Shown piece after piece: positions 44,606 through 57,838 of a stretch of 64,000 bases of DNA. A model generated the notes under the pieces. That model saw nothing but the letters and a program-made list of their open reading frames with translations. It was not told where the DNA came from and ran no database searches. The position numbers and the translations under genes were made by a program. The number at the start of each line of letters is the position of its first letter. Position 1 is the first letter of the stretch. Source of the DNA: Topomyia yanbarensis (lineage: Eukaryota; Arthropoda; Insecta; Diptera; Culicidae); the NCBI RefSeq assembly GCF_030247195.1, contig NC_080672.1, positions 186,695,701 through 186,759,700 of the forward strand. Direction: 5' to 3'.

Positions 44606-45725
44606 AGAAAAGCACAATTGCACCACTAGGTGGATTAAAACAGGTTTTTATTTTGGGAATGCGTCGAGTTGAGACGAAAACGTAATATGATTAATAACGA
44701 GGATAACACTTTCCGAATGTAGAGAGAAATTTATGAAAAATGACGATTTCCATTCGGCTCTAGCAGGTTCTGATCGATTTTGATGAGCATTTGATTTTTG
44801 TTGTATGACCAATTATATGTATAAGTCAAATGTTTAAAAACAGTAATTTAAGGTCAAGATAGCATCATTTTGAAACCGCCAATTTCGGAGCTTTAGTATC
44901 TTCAATGAGTTTTACAAACGTTAAACAGCGCATCATTTGATAAAATAATTTTGACGGTATATCGTCCAAGAAGTATGTATGGTGAATTTTCTCAGGTTAA
45001 TATTCATGACTACAATAAAGTCTCAACAAATTCGCTAAAGACACGAACTCTGTTACTATTTTCTGAAAAATTAATTCTGCATAATTTTAAAACTTCAAAA
45101 ATTACGGTTTCGGAATTATGCCGTTTGGGCAGTAAGATCGATTTTCACCAAACCTCCTCCAATTGTAAAATTGGTATTGTAAAAAAACGCAAGGGCGATA
45201 CTTCAATGCTGATAGGTGGGACCGAAAAAGTAAACAATCGCCAAAGGGGCGATACTATCATTTTGTCAATTTCAATAGCAAACACAAATTTTAATTTAAT
45301 AATTTCAAATACTTCTTGAAGTTTTAGATTTCGATCAGTGCATCATGCAATCTAAGATGTAAAAAACACCATAGTTCTTAAATAGGAAATAAAACCAAGA
45401 CTGGATATATTCACTGTTGATTTTATTTGAATGGTGTCACTGCTAGTATCGCCCTTTTCAAGAAAAAGCGTTGATTTCTTAGTTCTCAGTCGCGTTGGAA
45501 ATTTGAGTAAAGTATAAACTTCAAATCGATTCTCGTTTTCTCATTTAGCATTCTTTTGATTCATTTTGGTTAAATTAACCCACACCTGGTGAAAAAAAAT
45601 TGGTAACAATTTTTTTTCTAAACTAACACCTAACACCGATACAATAATAATAACGAAATGAATAAATAAATAAATAAATAAAAACCTATTTTAATCCACC
45701 TAGCGGTGCAATTGTGCCTTTCTCA
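44606..45725. mobile_element. 1.1-kb element with about 45-bp TIRs
   Basis: The ends are inverted repeats: GCACAATTGCACCACTAGG, TGGATTAAAACAGG on the left and its near-exact complement at 45,683-45,725. The inside is AT-rich. A 122-codon plus-strand frame (44,951-45,319) shows no motif I recognise and no DDE pattern. This is probably a non-autonomous DNA transposon. An (AAAT)n tract lies just inside the right end. Confidence 0.65.
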
Positions 45726-45900
45726 ATTATGAATCACGAGAATGTGTGCGTTGTTTATATTCATTAAAAGCTTTAAATGCATATATTACATTTTATTATT
45801 ATACATCACATGACAACTATATACAGGAAAAGAAATCATTATTCGAGTTCTAAAATTTTGAAAAAGAAAAAATAGCCACGGTAATATTGAACTGAAAAAA

Positions 45901-48900
45901 GGTGCGAAATCGGCAAAGTCCCAAAAAGTCGATTTTTAGAAAAAAAAAAATTTTCGAGATAGCATAAAATCTCGACGTTTCATGCATTTTAAAGATGTTT
46001 GGCATCAAAAATACGAATTCGATTTCTGAAATTTCATGAGGTCCCCCCTTTGAAAAAAAATTTGAGTTCCGGCTTATATGGGAATTTCATATGTGACCGG
46101 ACGGTTTAGTCTATATTTCCGGAACCATATAAGCGATCCGTACGAAATTTTATAGACATCTATGGGGATATTATAGCTATCATTTGGGACTAAGTTTGTG
46201 AAAATTGGCCCAACCATTTCCGGGAAACTGATGTGAGTTCGTAAATTTTGAAAGATGGCCGCTTTTCCCGGGCACTTCCGGAACCGTCTGTGGTGGTTAA
46301 TGTAGTCAACGAAAGTTTGGTTGGCCGTCGGTGACCTAGAACAGCAAATTTAAGTTGTTTGAGAGACATTTTAGCGAAATTTTTACCTTTTTTGCTTTCG
46401 TCGGAGTATCGGTTTGAATCACAATTTGCTATGTGATCGCACGCCACAACCTGTAACTCCGGAACCGGAAGTCGGATCGGGATGAAATTAAATAGCCATT
46501 TACGGGGACGCAATACCTTTCATTTGAGGCCAAGTTTAGTCGAATCGGTCCAGCCATCTCTGAGAAACCGATGTGACTGTTATTCTGAATTTAGATACTT
46601 CCGCCGGGGCTTCCGGAACCGATGATGGTGGCCAATGTGGCCAAATAGACTTTGAATGGATGTTAGTGACCTAGTACTACAAATCGAAGCAGTTGTGGTC
46701 ACATTTTGGAAAAATTTTCACCTTTATACATTCATTGCAGAATTTATTAAAATCGACATTTTCTGCGTGTTCGTACTCATCACCCTGTAATTCCGGAACC
46801 GGAAGTCGGATCCATTAGAAATTCAATAGCAGCCTATGGGAACGTTGCACCTTTCATTTGAGACTAAGTTTGTCAAAATCGGTTCAGCCATCTCTGAGAA
46901 AAATGAGTGACATTTTTGGTCACATACACACACACATACATACACACACATACATACATACACACATACATACACACACACAGACATTTGCCGAACTCGA
47001 CGAACTGAATCGAATGGTATCTGTCACTCGGCCCTCCGGGCCTCCGTTAGGAAGTCGGTTTTCAGAGCAATTGCAATACCTTTCTATTGAGAAAGGCAAA
47101 AAGGTGCAAAATCGGCAAAGTCCCAAAAAGTCGATTTCCAAAAAAAAAAAAAATCGTGATAACATAAAATCTCGACGTTTCATGCATTTTAAAGATGTTT
47201 GGCATCAAAAATACGAATTCGATTTCTGAAATTTCATGGGGTCCCCCCTTTGAAAAAAATGTTGAGTTCCGGCTTATATGGGAATTTCATGTGTGACCGG
47301 ACCGTTCAGTCTATATTTCCGGAACCATACAAGCGGTCCGTGCGAAATGTTACAGACATCTGTGGGGATAATATAGCTATCATTTGGGACTAAGTTTGTG
47401 AAAATCGGCCCAACCATTTCCGAGAAACTGATATGAGTTTGCTAGTTATGAAAGATGGCCGCTTTTCCCGGGCACTTCCGGAACCGTCTATGGTGGTCAA
47501 TGTAGTCAACGAAAGTTTGTTTGGCCGTCGGTGACCTAGAACTGCAAAGTTAAGTTATTTGAGAGACATTTTAGCGAAATTTTTACATTTTTTGCTTCCA
47601 TCGGGGTATCGGTTTGAATCACAATTTGCTATGTGATCGCACGCCACAACCCGTAACTCCGGAAGCGGAAGTCGGTTGGGGATAAAATTTAATAGCCATT
47701 AACGGGGACGTAACATCTTTCGTTTGAGACTAAGTTTGGTTGATTCGGTCTAGCCATCTCCGAGAAACCGATGTGACTGTTGGTCTGAATTTGGATACTT
47801 CCGCCGGGGCTTCCGGAACCGATGATGGTGGCCAATGTGACCAAAGAGACTTTGAATGGCTGTTAATGACCTAGTACTACAAATCGAAGCAGTTGTGGTC
47901 ACATTTTGGAAAAATTTTCACCATTATACATTCATTGCAGAATTTCTTAAAATCGACATTTTCTGCGTGATCGTACTCATCACCCTGTAATTCCGGAACC
48001 GGAAGTCGGATCCATTAGAAATTCAATAGCAGCCTATGGGAACGTTGCACCTTTCATTTGGGACTAAGTTTGTAAAAATCGGTTCATCCATCTCTGAGAA
48101 AAGTGAGTGAGATTGTGTTCGCGTACACACACACAGACGCACATACACACACACACATACATACACACACACATACATACACACACAGACATTTGCCGAA
48201 CTCGACGAACTGAATCGAATGGTATATGTCACTCGGCCCTCCGGGCCTCCGTTAAAAAGTCGGTTTTCAGAGCAATTGCAATACCTTTCTATTGAGAAAG
48301 GCAAAAAGGTGCGAAATCGGCAAAGTCCCAAAAAGTCGATTTTTAGAAAAAAAAATTTTTTCGAGATAACATAAAATCTCGACGTTTCATGCATTTTAAA
48401 GATGTTTGGCATCAAAAATACGAATTCGATTTCTGAAATTTCATGAGGTGCCCCCTTTGAAAATAAATTTGAGTTCCGGCTTATATGGGAATTTCATATG
48501 TGACCGGACGGTTTAGTCTATATTTCCGGAACCATATAAGCGATCCGTACGAAATTTTATAGACATCTATGGGGATATTATAGCTATCATTTGGGACTAA
48601 GTTTGTGAAAATTGGCCCAACCATTTCCGGGAAACTGATGTGAGTTCGTAAATTTTGAAAGATGGCCGCTTTTCCCGGGCACTTCCGGAACCGTCTATGG
48701 TGGTTAATGTAGTCAACGAAAGTTTGGTTGGCCGTCGGTGACCTAGAACAGCAAATTTAAGTTGTTTGAGAGACATTTTAGCGAAATTTTTACCTTTTTT
48801 GCTTTCATCGGAGTATCGGTTTGAATCACAATTTGCTATGTGATCGCACGCCACAACCTGTAACTCCTGAACCGGAAGTCGGATCGGGATGAAATTAAAT

Positions 48901-51900
48901 AGCCATTTACGGGGACGCAATACCTTTCATTTGAGGCCAAGTTTAGTCGAATCGGTCCAGCCATCTCCGAGAAACCGATGTGACTGTTATTCTGAATTTA
49001 GATACTTCCGCCGGGGCTTCCGGAACCGATGATGGTGGCCAATGTGGCCAAATAGACTTTGAATGGATGTTAGTGACCTAATACTACAAATCGAAGCAGT
49101 TGTGGTCATATTTTGGAAAAATTTTCACCTTTATACATTCATTGCAGAATTTATTAAAATCGACATTTTCTGCGTGTTCGTACTCATCACCCTGTAATTC
49201 CGGAACCGGAAGTCGGATCCATTAGAAATTCAATAGCAGCCTATGGGAACGTTGCACCTTTCATTTGAGACTAAGTTTGTCAAAATCGGTTCAGCCATCT
49301 CTGAGAAAAATGAGTGACATTTTTGGTCACATACACACACACATACACACACACATACATACATACACACATACATACACACACACAGACATTTGCCGAA
49401 CTCGACGAACTGAATCGAATGGTATCTGTCACTCGGCCCTCCGGGCCTCCGTTAAAAAGTCGGTTTTCAGAGCAATTGCAATACCTTTCTATTGAGAAAG
49501 GCAAAAAGGTGCAAAATCGGCAAAGTCCCAAAAAGTCGATTTCCAAAAAAAAAAAATCGTGATAACATAAAATCTCGACGTTTCATGCATTTTAAAGATG
49601 TTTGGCATCAAAAATACGAATTCGATTTCTGAAATTTCATGGGGTCCCCCCTTTGAAAAAAAATTAGAGTTCCGGCTTATATGGGAATTTCATGTGTGAC
49701 CGGACCGTTCAGTCTATATTTCCGGAACCATACAAGCGGTTCGTGCGAAATGTTACAGACATCTGTGGGGATAATATAGCTATCATTTGGGACTAAGTTT
49801 GTGAAAATCGGCCCAACCATTTCCGAGAAACTGATATGAGTTTGCTAGTTATGAAAGATGGCCGCTTTTCCCGGGCACTTCCGGAACCGTCTATGGTGGT
49901 CAATGTAGTCAACGAAAGTTTGTTTGGCCGTCGGTGACCTAGAACTGCAAAGTTAAGTTATTTGAGAGACATTTTAGCGAAATTTTTACCTTTTTTGCTT
50001 CCATCGGGGTATCGGTTTGAATCACAATTTGCTATGTGATCGCACGCCACAACCCGTAACTCCGGAACCGGAAGTCGGTTGGGGATAAAATTTAATAGCC
50101 ATTTACGGGAACGCAATACCTTTCATTTGAGGTCAAGTTTAGTCAAATCGGTCTAGCCATCTCCGAGAAACCGATGTGACTGTTACTCTGAATTTGGATA
50201 CTTCCGCCGGGGCTTCCGGAACCGATGATGGTCGCCAATGTGACCAAAGAGACTTTGAATGGCTGTTAATGACCTAGTACTACAAATCGAAGCAGTTGTG
50301 GTCACATTTTGGAAAAATTTTCACCATTATACATTCATTGCAGAATTTCTTAAAATCGACGTTTTCTGCGTGATCGTACTCATCACCCTGTAATTCCGGA
50401 ACCGGAAGTCGGATCCATTAGAAATTCAATAGCAGCCTATGGGAACGTTGCACCTTTCATTTGGGACTAAGTTTGTAAAAATCGGTTCATCCATCTCTGA
50501 GAAAAGTGAGTGAGATTGTGTTCGCGTACACACACACAGACGCACATACACACACACATACATACACACACACATACATACACACACACAGACATTTGCC
50601 GAACTCGACGAACTGAATCGAATGGTATATGTCACTCGGCCCTCCGGGCCTCCGTTAAAAAGTCGGTTTTCAGAGCAATTGCAATACCTTTCTATTGAGA
50701 AAGGCAAAAAGGTGCAAAATCGGCAAAGTCCCAAAAAGTCGATTTCCAAAAAAAAAAAAAATTCGTGATAACATAAAATCTCGACGTTTCATGCATTTTA
50801 AAGATGTTTGGCATCCAAAATACGAATTCGATTTCTGAAATTTCATGGGGTCCCCCCTTTGAAAAAAATTTTGAGTTCCGGCTTATATGGGAATTTCATG
50901 TGTGACCGGACCGTTCAGTCTATATTTCCGGAACCATACAAGCGGTCCGTGCGAAATGTTACAGACATCTGTGGGGATAATATAGCTATCATTTGGGACT
51001 AAGTTTGTGAAAATCGGCCCAACCATTTCCGAGAAACTGATATGAGTTTGCTAGTTATGAAAGATGGCCGCTTTTCCCGGGCACTTCCGGAACCGTCTAT
51101 GGTGGTCAATGTAGTCAACGAAAGTTTGTTTGGCCGTCGGTGACCTAGAACTGCAAAGTTAAGTTATTTGAGAGACATTTTAGCGAAATTTTTACCTTTT
51201 TTGCTTCCATCGGGGTATCGGTTTGAATCACAATTTGCTATGTGATCGCACGCCACAACCCGTAACTCCGGAACCGGAAGTCGGTTGGGGATAAAATTTA
51301 ATAGCCATTTACGGGGACGCAATACCTTTCATTTGAGGTCAAGTTTGGTCGAATCGGTCTAGCCATCTCCGAGAAACCGATGTGACTGTTACTCTGAATT
51401 TGGATACTTCCGCCGGGGCTTCCGGAACCGATGATGGTCGCCAATGTGACCAAAGAGACTTTGAATGGCTGTTAATGACCTAGTACTACAAATCGAAGCA
51501 GTTGTGGTCACATTTTGGAAAAATTTTCACCATTATACATTCATTGCAGAATTTCTTAAAATCGACGTTTTCTGCGTGATCGTACTCATCACCCTGTAAT
51601 TCCGGAACCGGAAGTCGGATCCATTAGAAATTCAATAGCAGCCTATGGGAACGTTGCACCTTTCATTTGGGACTAAGTTTGTAAAAATCGGTTCATCCAT
51701 CTCTGAGAAAAGTGAGTGAGATTGTGTTCGCGTACACACACACAGACGCACATACACACACACATACATACACACACACATACATACACACACAGACATT
51801 TGCCGAACTCGACGAACTGAATCGAATGGTATATGTCACTCGGCCCTCCGGGCCTCCGTTAAAAAGTCGGTTTTCAGAGCAATTGCAATACCTTTCTATT

Positions 51901-51913
51901 GAGAAAGGCAAAA
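45901..51913. repeat. Tandem array: five 1.2-kb units in A-B-A-B-B order
   Basis: Unit starts are 45,901 (A), 47,103 (B), 48,308 (A), 49,508 (B) and 50,711 (B); lengths are 1200-1205. Type A reads GATCGGGATGAAATTAAATAG and ends its body with TTTTTGGTCACATAC. Type B reads GTTGGGGATAAAATTTAATA and ends with GATTGTGTTCGCGTAC. Each unit holds three diverged submonomers spaced about 335 bp that share TTTGAGACTAAGTTTGT and AACCATTTCC/AGCCATCTCTGAGAAA, and one CA/TA-rich microsatellite. Nothing in it looks coding; frames made by the CA tracts are spurious. Confidence 0.92.
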
Positions 51914-52467
51914 AACAAAGAAAAACTAACTACACCTAATTATTTCTTCCGCAATTTATAAATAATTAATCCAAAAAAATTAATCGACCGAGTGTCCTCA
52001 TCGGTGAAATGTTTGCTCAAGTTTGGTCTGATAATACTGACAGCATACGCGAAGCGAGAGGCTATCAGCCATTGTCATTATTCGGCTATGGGTTGAATTC
52101 TAAATCCAATCCGAAAACAAGATCGGTAACAACTCGATATTCCTAAAATTCTGCAAGTGACATTGACAATTTTCAATGTTCCAACTTGCAGGGGAACGGT
52201 TGTCGGCATTATTTTGTTCGTTTTATCATCGACTGTCCAGAAATGTCTATCGTGTCCTAACGGTGCTTGTGCTGGGGTTTCAATCCAAATACATTCATAC
52301 AATTATCCCATTCATTCATCCTCAATCACTGGCCTACTCGATCATTCACATTCCGATAAGCACTTCGAATTGACCCCAAAACAATTTCATCTTATCATTC
52401 ACACATGCATTCATTCACTCTGTTCGATTCCACACTCATACATTCACTCATACAATACCGCTTAACA
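51914..52467. other. Unassigned sequence after the satellite
   Basis: 550 bases. A plus-strand frame of 102 codons (52,157-52,465) shows no known motif and a repetitive CATTCA/CACTCAT end. I see no splice or promoter pattern that supports a gene. Confidence 0.4.
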
Positions 52468-53788
52468 TAGGGTTACCAAATGGACTGAGAGCAAATTAAG
52501 GACATCCCTGCCAAATTTTATGCCAGTTATGTCACTTGAGCCAGAATTCTAAAAAAAAATTCTGTCTCATTTTCCAACGGTTGAATTGGAACGTTGAATC
52601 TCAATCGAGACAAATTAGAATGGTGTAGTACCAATACCGAACGAAGATACCACTTTGGCCAAACCTCATATTGAGCTATCCAACAAATTTTGGTTATTTC
52701 TGAGTAAAACAAATTTTGGTTGCCATGAGTCGTAGAGAGTATGCATTAACAAAAAAAATCGCTGAAAGGAATTGAAATTAATTCTCTTGGAATAAAGTTG
52801 ATCTGAATAATTTAATTCAGGGTGATTCGTCATGATATTTTTTTATTGTTGTGAAAAAATTGAAAAATGGAGTAAATCGCGAATTGTTTATTTGTCAATC
52901 GAAAGAACATTTTTTGCCAGTAATTGTTTGAAAACAATTTCTTTTAAATGTTGACCATGTTGGCGCTTTAGGTAGTCCATTCAACTGGTCCAATTTTTGA
53001 TGACGGATTCGAGCATTTCAAGTGGTATCTGGCTAATTACTCGAGTAATGTTGATTTCCAATGCTTGGGAATGTCACCGCCGCTATGTTTTCTTCACTGC
53101 GTGCTGGATGTGGTCGATTTGTTCGCTACCCGAGCAAACGAAAAGCCCATAATACACCCATGCTCATGGGGTTTGGCATGGGTGTTTGAAATGGGTTCAA
53201 CCCTTGAAAATACCATCACCATGGTCCGGTAGATCCCATATAAAATACCATAGGTTGGTGTATTTATTGGTTATTGAGACCATTTTATGGTGTCTTGATG
53301 GTTGTGAATTTTGGCACGGACCATGTTTAAGGTCTTTTCAAGGGGCTATGTGGTATTTGAACCCATGAGTATTTGCTCGGGTAATCATCCAATAACGAGA
53401 ACTACAACGCTTACTTTTTGGTTGTATGGCGAATAGTTGAATCAGTTGGCCGATTATGTCGACCATATTATGGTCGGAGTGTATTAAACTTATTTCCCAC
53501 AGATCGCTGATTTTCGTAATATAGTTGAATAATTTGAAGATGGTGAGCCAGTGTAAGTCGTTCCATTATGAAATGGCAAACAATACTAAACTACAATAGC
53601 ATGACAGTTTGCAGTTAGTACCCGTTACCTACTAGAAAAAGCCCTGTTAAAAACTTCATGTTGAACCACCCTGTATATGCCAAGGTTTGAGACTAAAATT
53701 AAGGACATTTGAAGTAAAATAAGGACGCTTTCCAAAAACCTCGAAAATAAGGACATGTCCTTTAAAATAAGGACGGTTGGTAACCCAA
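52468..53788. mobile_element. TIR element with 7-bp target duplication
   Basis: The ends TAGGGTTACCAA and the complement of TTGGTAACCCAA are inverted. CTTAACA flanks both sides (52,461-52,467 and 53,789-53,795). Subterminal AAGGACAT words recur near both ends. No transposase. The TIR core GGGTT(A/G)CCAA also ends the element in X at 19,385-20,241. A smaller MITE lies inside. Confidence 0.7.
53129..53382. mobile_element. MITE with CCCGAGCAAA ends, TA target
   Basis: About 250 bp. The ends are TACCCGAGCAAA and TTTGCTCGGGTA, an inverted repeat including the TA that is probably the target. The interior is rich in CCCAT and ATGG(G/T) words that pair with each other (ACCCATG and CATGGGT types), giving a long imperfect fold. 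Confidence 0.7.
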
Positions 53789-53953
53789 CTTAACACGTCA
53801 TCATTTTTCCCACTCGCAGACATTCCGGACAAAATGTTTGTATATTCGTCCCTTTTCGCCTCAAAACGCTTCGTACATGGCAAAAGAAACGTTTGAGAGG
53901 GACCAAATAATGTCTTTCGCATAATTTAAACAGATCCAAATGATTCCCGCTGG

Positions 53954-54036
53954 AATCAAACGAACCACCCCAGGTTTAGCATAAGCATAAGCATAAGCAT
54001 AAGCATAAGAATCAAACGAACCACCCCAGGTTTAGC
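53954..54036. repeat. ATAAGC microsatellite between 27-bp direct repeats
   Basis: A 27-bp sequence (with CGAACCACCCCAGG) at 53,954-53,980 recurs exactly at 54,010-54,036. The 29 bases between are an ATAAGC repeat. This looks like a target duplication around a repeat-only insert, or a replication slip. Confidence 0.75.
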
Positions 54037-55064
54037 CACAAACCCAAAATTATGCGAAATAAAATTTTATTATTCGATTCGAGATCGAAGATGCGTGGCG
54101 CTTTTTAACCCACATCCCTCTAACACCCATACCATCCTGATCCGAATCGGGCTACACCTGAATGTTGCAGAGCATTGATGCGAAAATCGGGGAAAATGTC
54201 AAAAATGATGATAGCACCCATCTGAATTGATGAATGAGTCATCATCAAAACAAATAAAACGGATCGCGCAATCGTGTCTGCAATTCGTATTCCGCGGCTT
54301 TTATTCGTTTTCGCGAGTGTTCGGTATTTATTACGGTCGGGAATTAGCCGCGCGAGTTTTTTTTGTGTCCCTATCGAAGGGATAGGTGAATATGCTTGTT
54401 ATTAACGTTCTGGTGCCCCAAACAAGGTGAAATTATATAATTTAGTGCACCCCTAGGTGCGAGTGTTCCCTACGAAGAGGGATTTTGAAAAAAAATTAGG
54501 TTGCCGAACACGGCGAAGTGTTTTTGTTGCATTCGGGGACCATGGTGTAACATTTGTGTTTATTAAAGTGGATAATTCTATCCTTCCGTGGCCAAGACGG
54601 GTCCCCGACCATACATTAAGTGAGATAATTTGATTACCTCACTGCGTAAGTGGGGCGCTAAAGAATTTTGTTTTTGTTTGCCGAACACGGCAGGTAGTGT
54701 ATTTAGATGCGTTCGGTGCCCGGGAGAACGGCACGGTATAAGATTAGTGGTTTTTTTAATGGATTATTCTACCCTACCGTAGTCGTCACCGGGGCCGGAG
54801 CATATATTTCGTGCGAGTGTTTGTTTACCACACTGCGCGAGTGTGGCTCAAAATAAGTGCATGAAGCTAATGAAGAAGCTTCCCGCGGCAGAGATGGTCT
54901 CCCACAATAAAAATAGAGAAGACGGAGAAATGTTTATTGTTTTTTTATTCGGACCAAAGTCCGTGTTGTAGCCGTCGGGAACTGGCGGCTGCTTTTGGAA
55001 AACTCCCAAGTGAGTAATCCATATAAAAGCATACCGTCAGTCCACAGACGGCACGGAAAAGTTT
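54037..55064. repeat. Leader-like region with a 177-bp tandem duplication
   Basis: Two diverged copies start at 54,501 and 54,678, each opening TTGCCGAACACGGC and sharing a GGAT(A/T)ATTCTA(C/T)CC segment and a CACTGCG(T/C) word. A TGGTGCCCCAAAC word at 54,412 resembles a primer-site region. The sequence follows the end of U integrase but does not match the U LTR. It is probably the leader or LTR remains of another element. No gene is supported. Confidence 0.5.
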
Positions 55065-57838
55065 TTATGCTGGTTTAAGGAGATTTGCTGGCCAAACTCC
55101 GAGATTTTTACCTGCTAAATCCTCCAGCTCGTAGGAGGATACACCCCTTTTGGTGATAATTTTTGCCGGTAAGTATTGTGGTCCAAGTTTAGCATTGTAA
55201 GACTCGAGTGCATTCGACAACTTCATGTTTCGACGGTACATCATTTGTCCCGTTTCAAAAGGTTTGGAGAACTTTCGATGACGCAAGTTGTACTGATGTC
55301 AAATGCCCTCGCTAGCCTTTGCCAAATTCTTGACCACAATCTCCCTGATTTTGTCTAACAGAAACCATTCGGTGTCTTGTTTCTAGGTCACCCTCACCGG
55401 AAATCCTACTGAAGTCATCGGCAGATGCCATTTCACACCCGTGTATAATGAAATGAGGACTAAACCCAGTGGAGGAATGAATGGTAGTATTTAGGATGCG
55501 CTCCACATCGGTAATGTGGATATCCCAATTGCGCTGCTCGGTTCGAGATATGCCCGGATTGCGGTGTTTATCGAGCGATTTTTTCGCTCCACTGGGTTAG
55601 CCTGCGAATGATAGCGGGAGTTCAACCAATGTTTGACGTTGGTTTCTTTTATGAATTGACTGAACTCCTTCGAGGTGAAAGTGGAGGCATTGTCGCTTAG
55701 CAGAATTTCCGGGCTACCATGGCGATTGAACCACTGTTCGCGTAGTATCGTACAGAGTGATGTACTAGCGATTTTGCGAACGGGGGTTAACATAACGTAC
55801 TTGCTGAAGACGTCGAGGACGACAAGCAAGTGTTGATTGCCACGTTTGCTTTTTGGAAGAGGACCAATATAGTCCACAGAAACCATTCGCCATGGTGCAT
55901 TAGTCGCACGCGACTGACCCATTTCGGGCTGGACTGGGACGAAAGGAGCTTTGATTTCCTTGCACGTCCCACATTCTCGAATAAACTTTCGTACTTCCGA
56001 TCCCATACGAGGCCAGTAATATCGCAACTGTACTTCGTGGATCGTTTTATCGTATCCCACGTGAAGCAAATTTTCGTGGGTACGTTGGATCAAATCTTGA
56101 CGGAACTCGTGTGCTGGGACGAGTTTCCAATTGAACCGCGAGTCGCACGGAACAACTTTCGAGTTTACATACTTGAAAAGTTGATCATTTTCTACTTTGA
56201 AGTCTGCATAATCGTCAGGATTTTGGATAACTTTGGACTTCATGGAACAGTACCAGTCTGAGGTGGACAAAGCTGAAACGGCTGCTACGGCCCGGGATAA
56301 CGCATCAGGAACGACATTGTCCTTGCCTTTCCGGTGCTCAATAGACATGTCGTAGAGTTGCAATTCTAAACTCCAACGACTCAAACGTGAACTGGTTTTC
56401 CATTTAGTCTTCAGTATCTATGTAATCGCTGACGAATCAGTGACCAGTCGAAAATGATAACCTTCCAAGTTACCTCGGAAGTGTTCAACCGCCATTATTA
56501 CCGTCAGACCTTCCTTCTCAGTTGCATGATAGTTCCTTTGGGGAGTGGTCAGTTTGTGCGAAAAGTAAGCAACTACTTTCTCACCCTCGGGATACTCCTG
56601 TACCAGAACAGCAGCGACTGCTACGTCGCTAGCGTCTGTCTGAAGGATGAACTCTTTGGAGAAGTCTGGTGGGACTAAAACTGGAGGAGTGACTAGAAGT
56701 TCCTTAATTTTAAGGAACGCGAGTTCTGCCTCGGAGCTCCAAACTAAGCTCTTGGTTTTCGTTTTAAGCAGATCGGTCAAGGGAGCAGTGACCTCACTGA
56801 ACCGATCAATGAAGCGGCGGTAATAACCGCACATACCGAGGAAACGACGAAGTTTCGTCACGGTAACCGGTCTCTCGTAGTCGAGAATCGGTTGAATTTT
56901 GTCAGGATTGACCTTGAGTCCGTCCCGATTCAACAAATAACCAAGAAACTTAAGTTCGGGGACTCCAAAACGGGATTTTTCCAAATTGATGGTTAGGTTG
57001 GCTCTTGCTAGACAATCGGCCACTGCTTTGAGCAACTGTATGTGATGCTCGAACGTTTCGCTTACGACGATGATGTCATCTAGGTAGACGAAAACGTAAG
57101 GTTCCCATTTACCTCGTCCTAGAACCTGGTCCATCAGTCGCGCCAGAGTAGCGGGGCTGTTGACGAGACCAAATGGTAGACGGGTAAATTGGAACATACC
57201 CCTGCCGGGAACACTGAAAGCGGTATATTTGCGACTATCCTTAGCCAGGGGTACCTGGAGAAAGGCCTCCTTCAAGTCTATGGTAGACAGGTACTTCGCC
57301 TTGGGTAAGCCGCCCAATATTCGCCCAGGGTGGGGCAGAGGGTATGCATCCCGTACAGTACGCTCATTGAGAGGCCTAGCGTCTAGACAAAGGCGGATTG
57401 AGTCGTCTGGTTTCGAAGCGACCAATCCGAATCAGACTCCTCGATAATTTCCATAGACCGCCATCGGTCAACTTCTTCCCAGACCTTAGACAGTTTCTTT
57501 GGGCTCATGTGATAAGGATATCGGCAAACGGGTGGCGCACCTTGGAATTCATCTTTGATGACAATCCTGTGCTCTGTGAATGAGGTTGGGCTTAGCTTTC
57601 CGGGCTCTACTGCCTGGAAACACTTCTTTACTTCTTCTACGCGCGCTAACAGTTCCGAAGTGAGTATCGACTCACGCGGTACTTCATCTTCTTCGTCGTC
57701 TTCCGATTCCTGACCTGAGTTCAACAGAGCACAGTTTTGTATCTCAGGAGAAATCCCAAAGACGCGCCAAAAGTCCATACCTAGAATGGAGTTGACGGTC
57801 AGATGCTCTACTACAAGAGTGCATAAGACCTTTGTCAA
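55065..57838 (-). pseudogene. Pol of gypsy element U, decayed
   Basis: Minus strand: end of protease and pre-RT linker (57,838-57,383), RT-RNase H (57,425-56,418) with KYLSTIDLKEAFLQVPLA, FTRLPFGLVNSPATLARLM, FVYLDDIIVV and TDASDVAVAAVL; then RNase H end and integrase (56,384-55,491) with HENLLHVGYDK, CGTCK, VDYIGPLPKS, LSDNASTFTS and ANPVERKNRS; then a C-terminal region in two shifted frames (55,506-55,312, 55,286-55,065). A TAG in place of a Trp codon at about 56,418 and frameshifts near 57,400, 55,500 and 55,300 disable it. Catalytic residues are present. Confidence 0.85.

Noticed and set aside
46920..47183. Open frames with runs of Cys-Val or Thr-His in the satellite (also 48,023-48,415, 49,265-49,562, 50,426-50,749, 51,693-51,939)
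   Set aside because: They are translations of CA/TA microsatellites within the tandem units, occur on both strands, and have no conserved domain.
45901..51913. Gene cluster or rDNA spacer array
   Set aside because: No coding or rRNA-like sequence in the units; similarity is to dispersed repeats at 4.7, 43.9 and 62.2 kb.
53954..54036. CRISPR-like repeats
   Set aside because: Only two 27-bp repeats with a microsatellite between; and the DNA is clearly eukaryotic.
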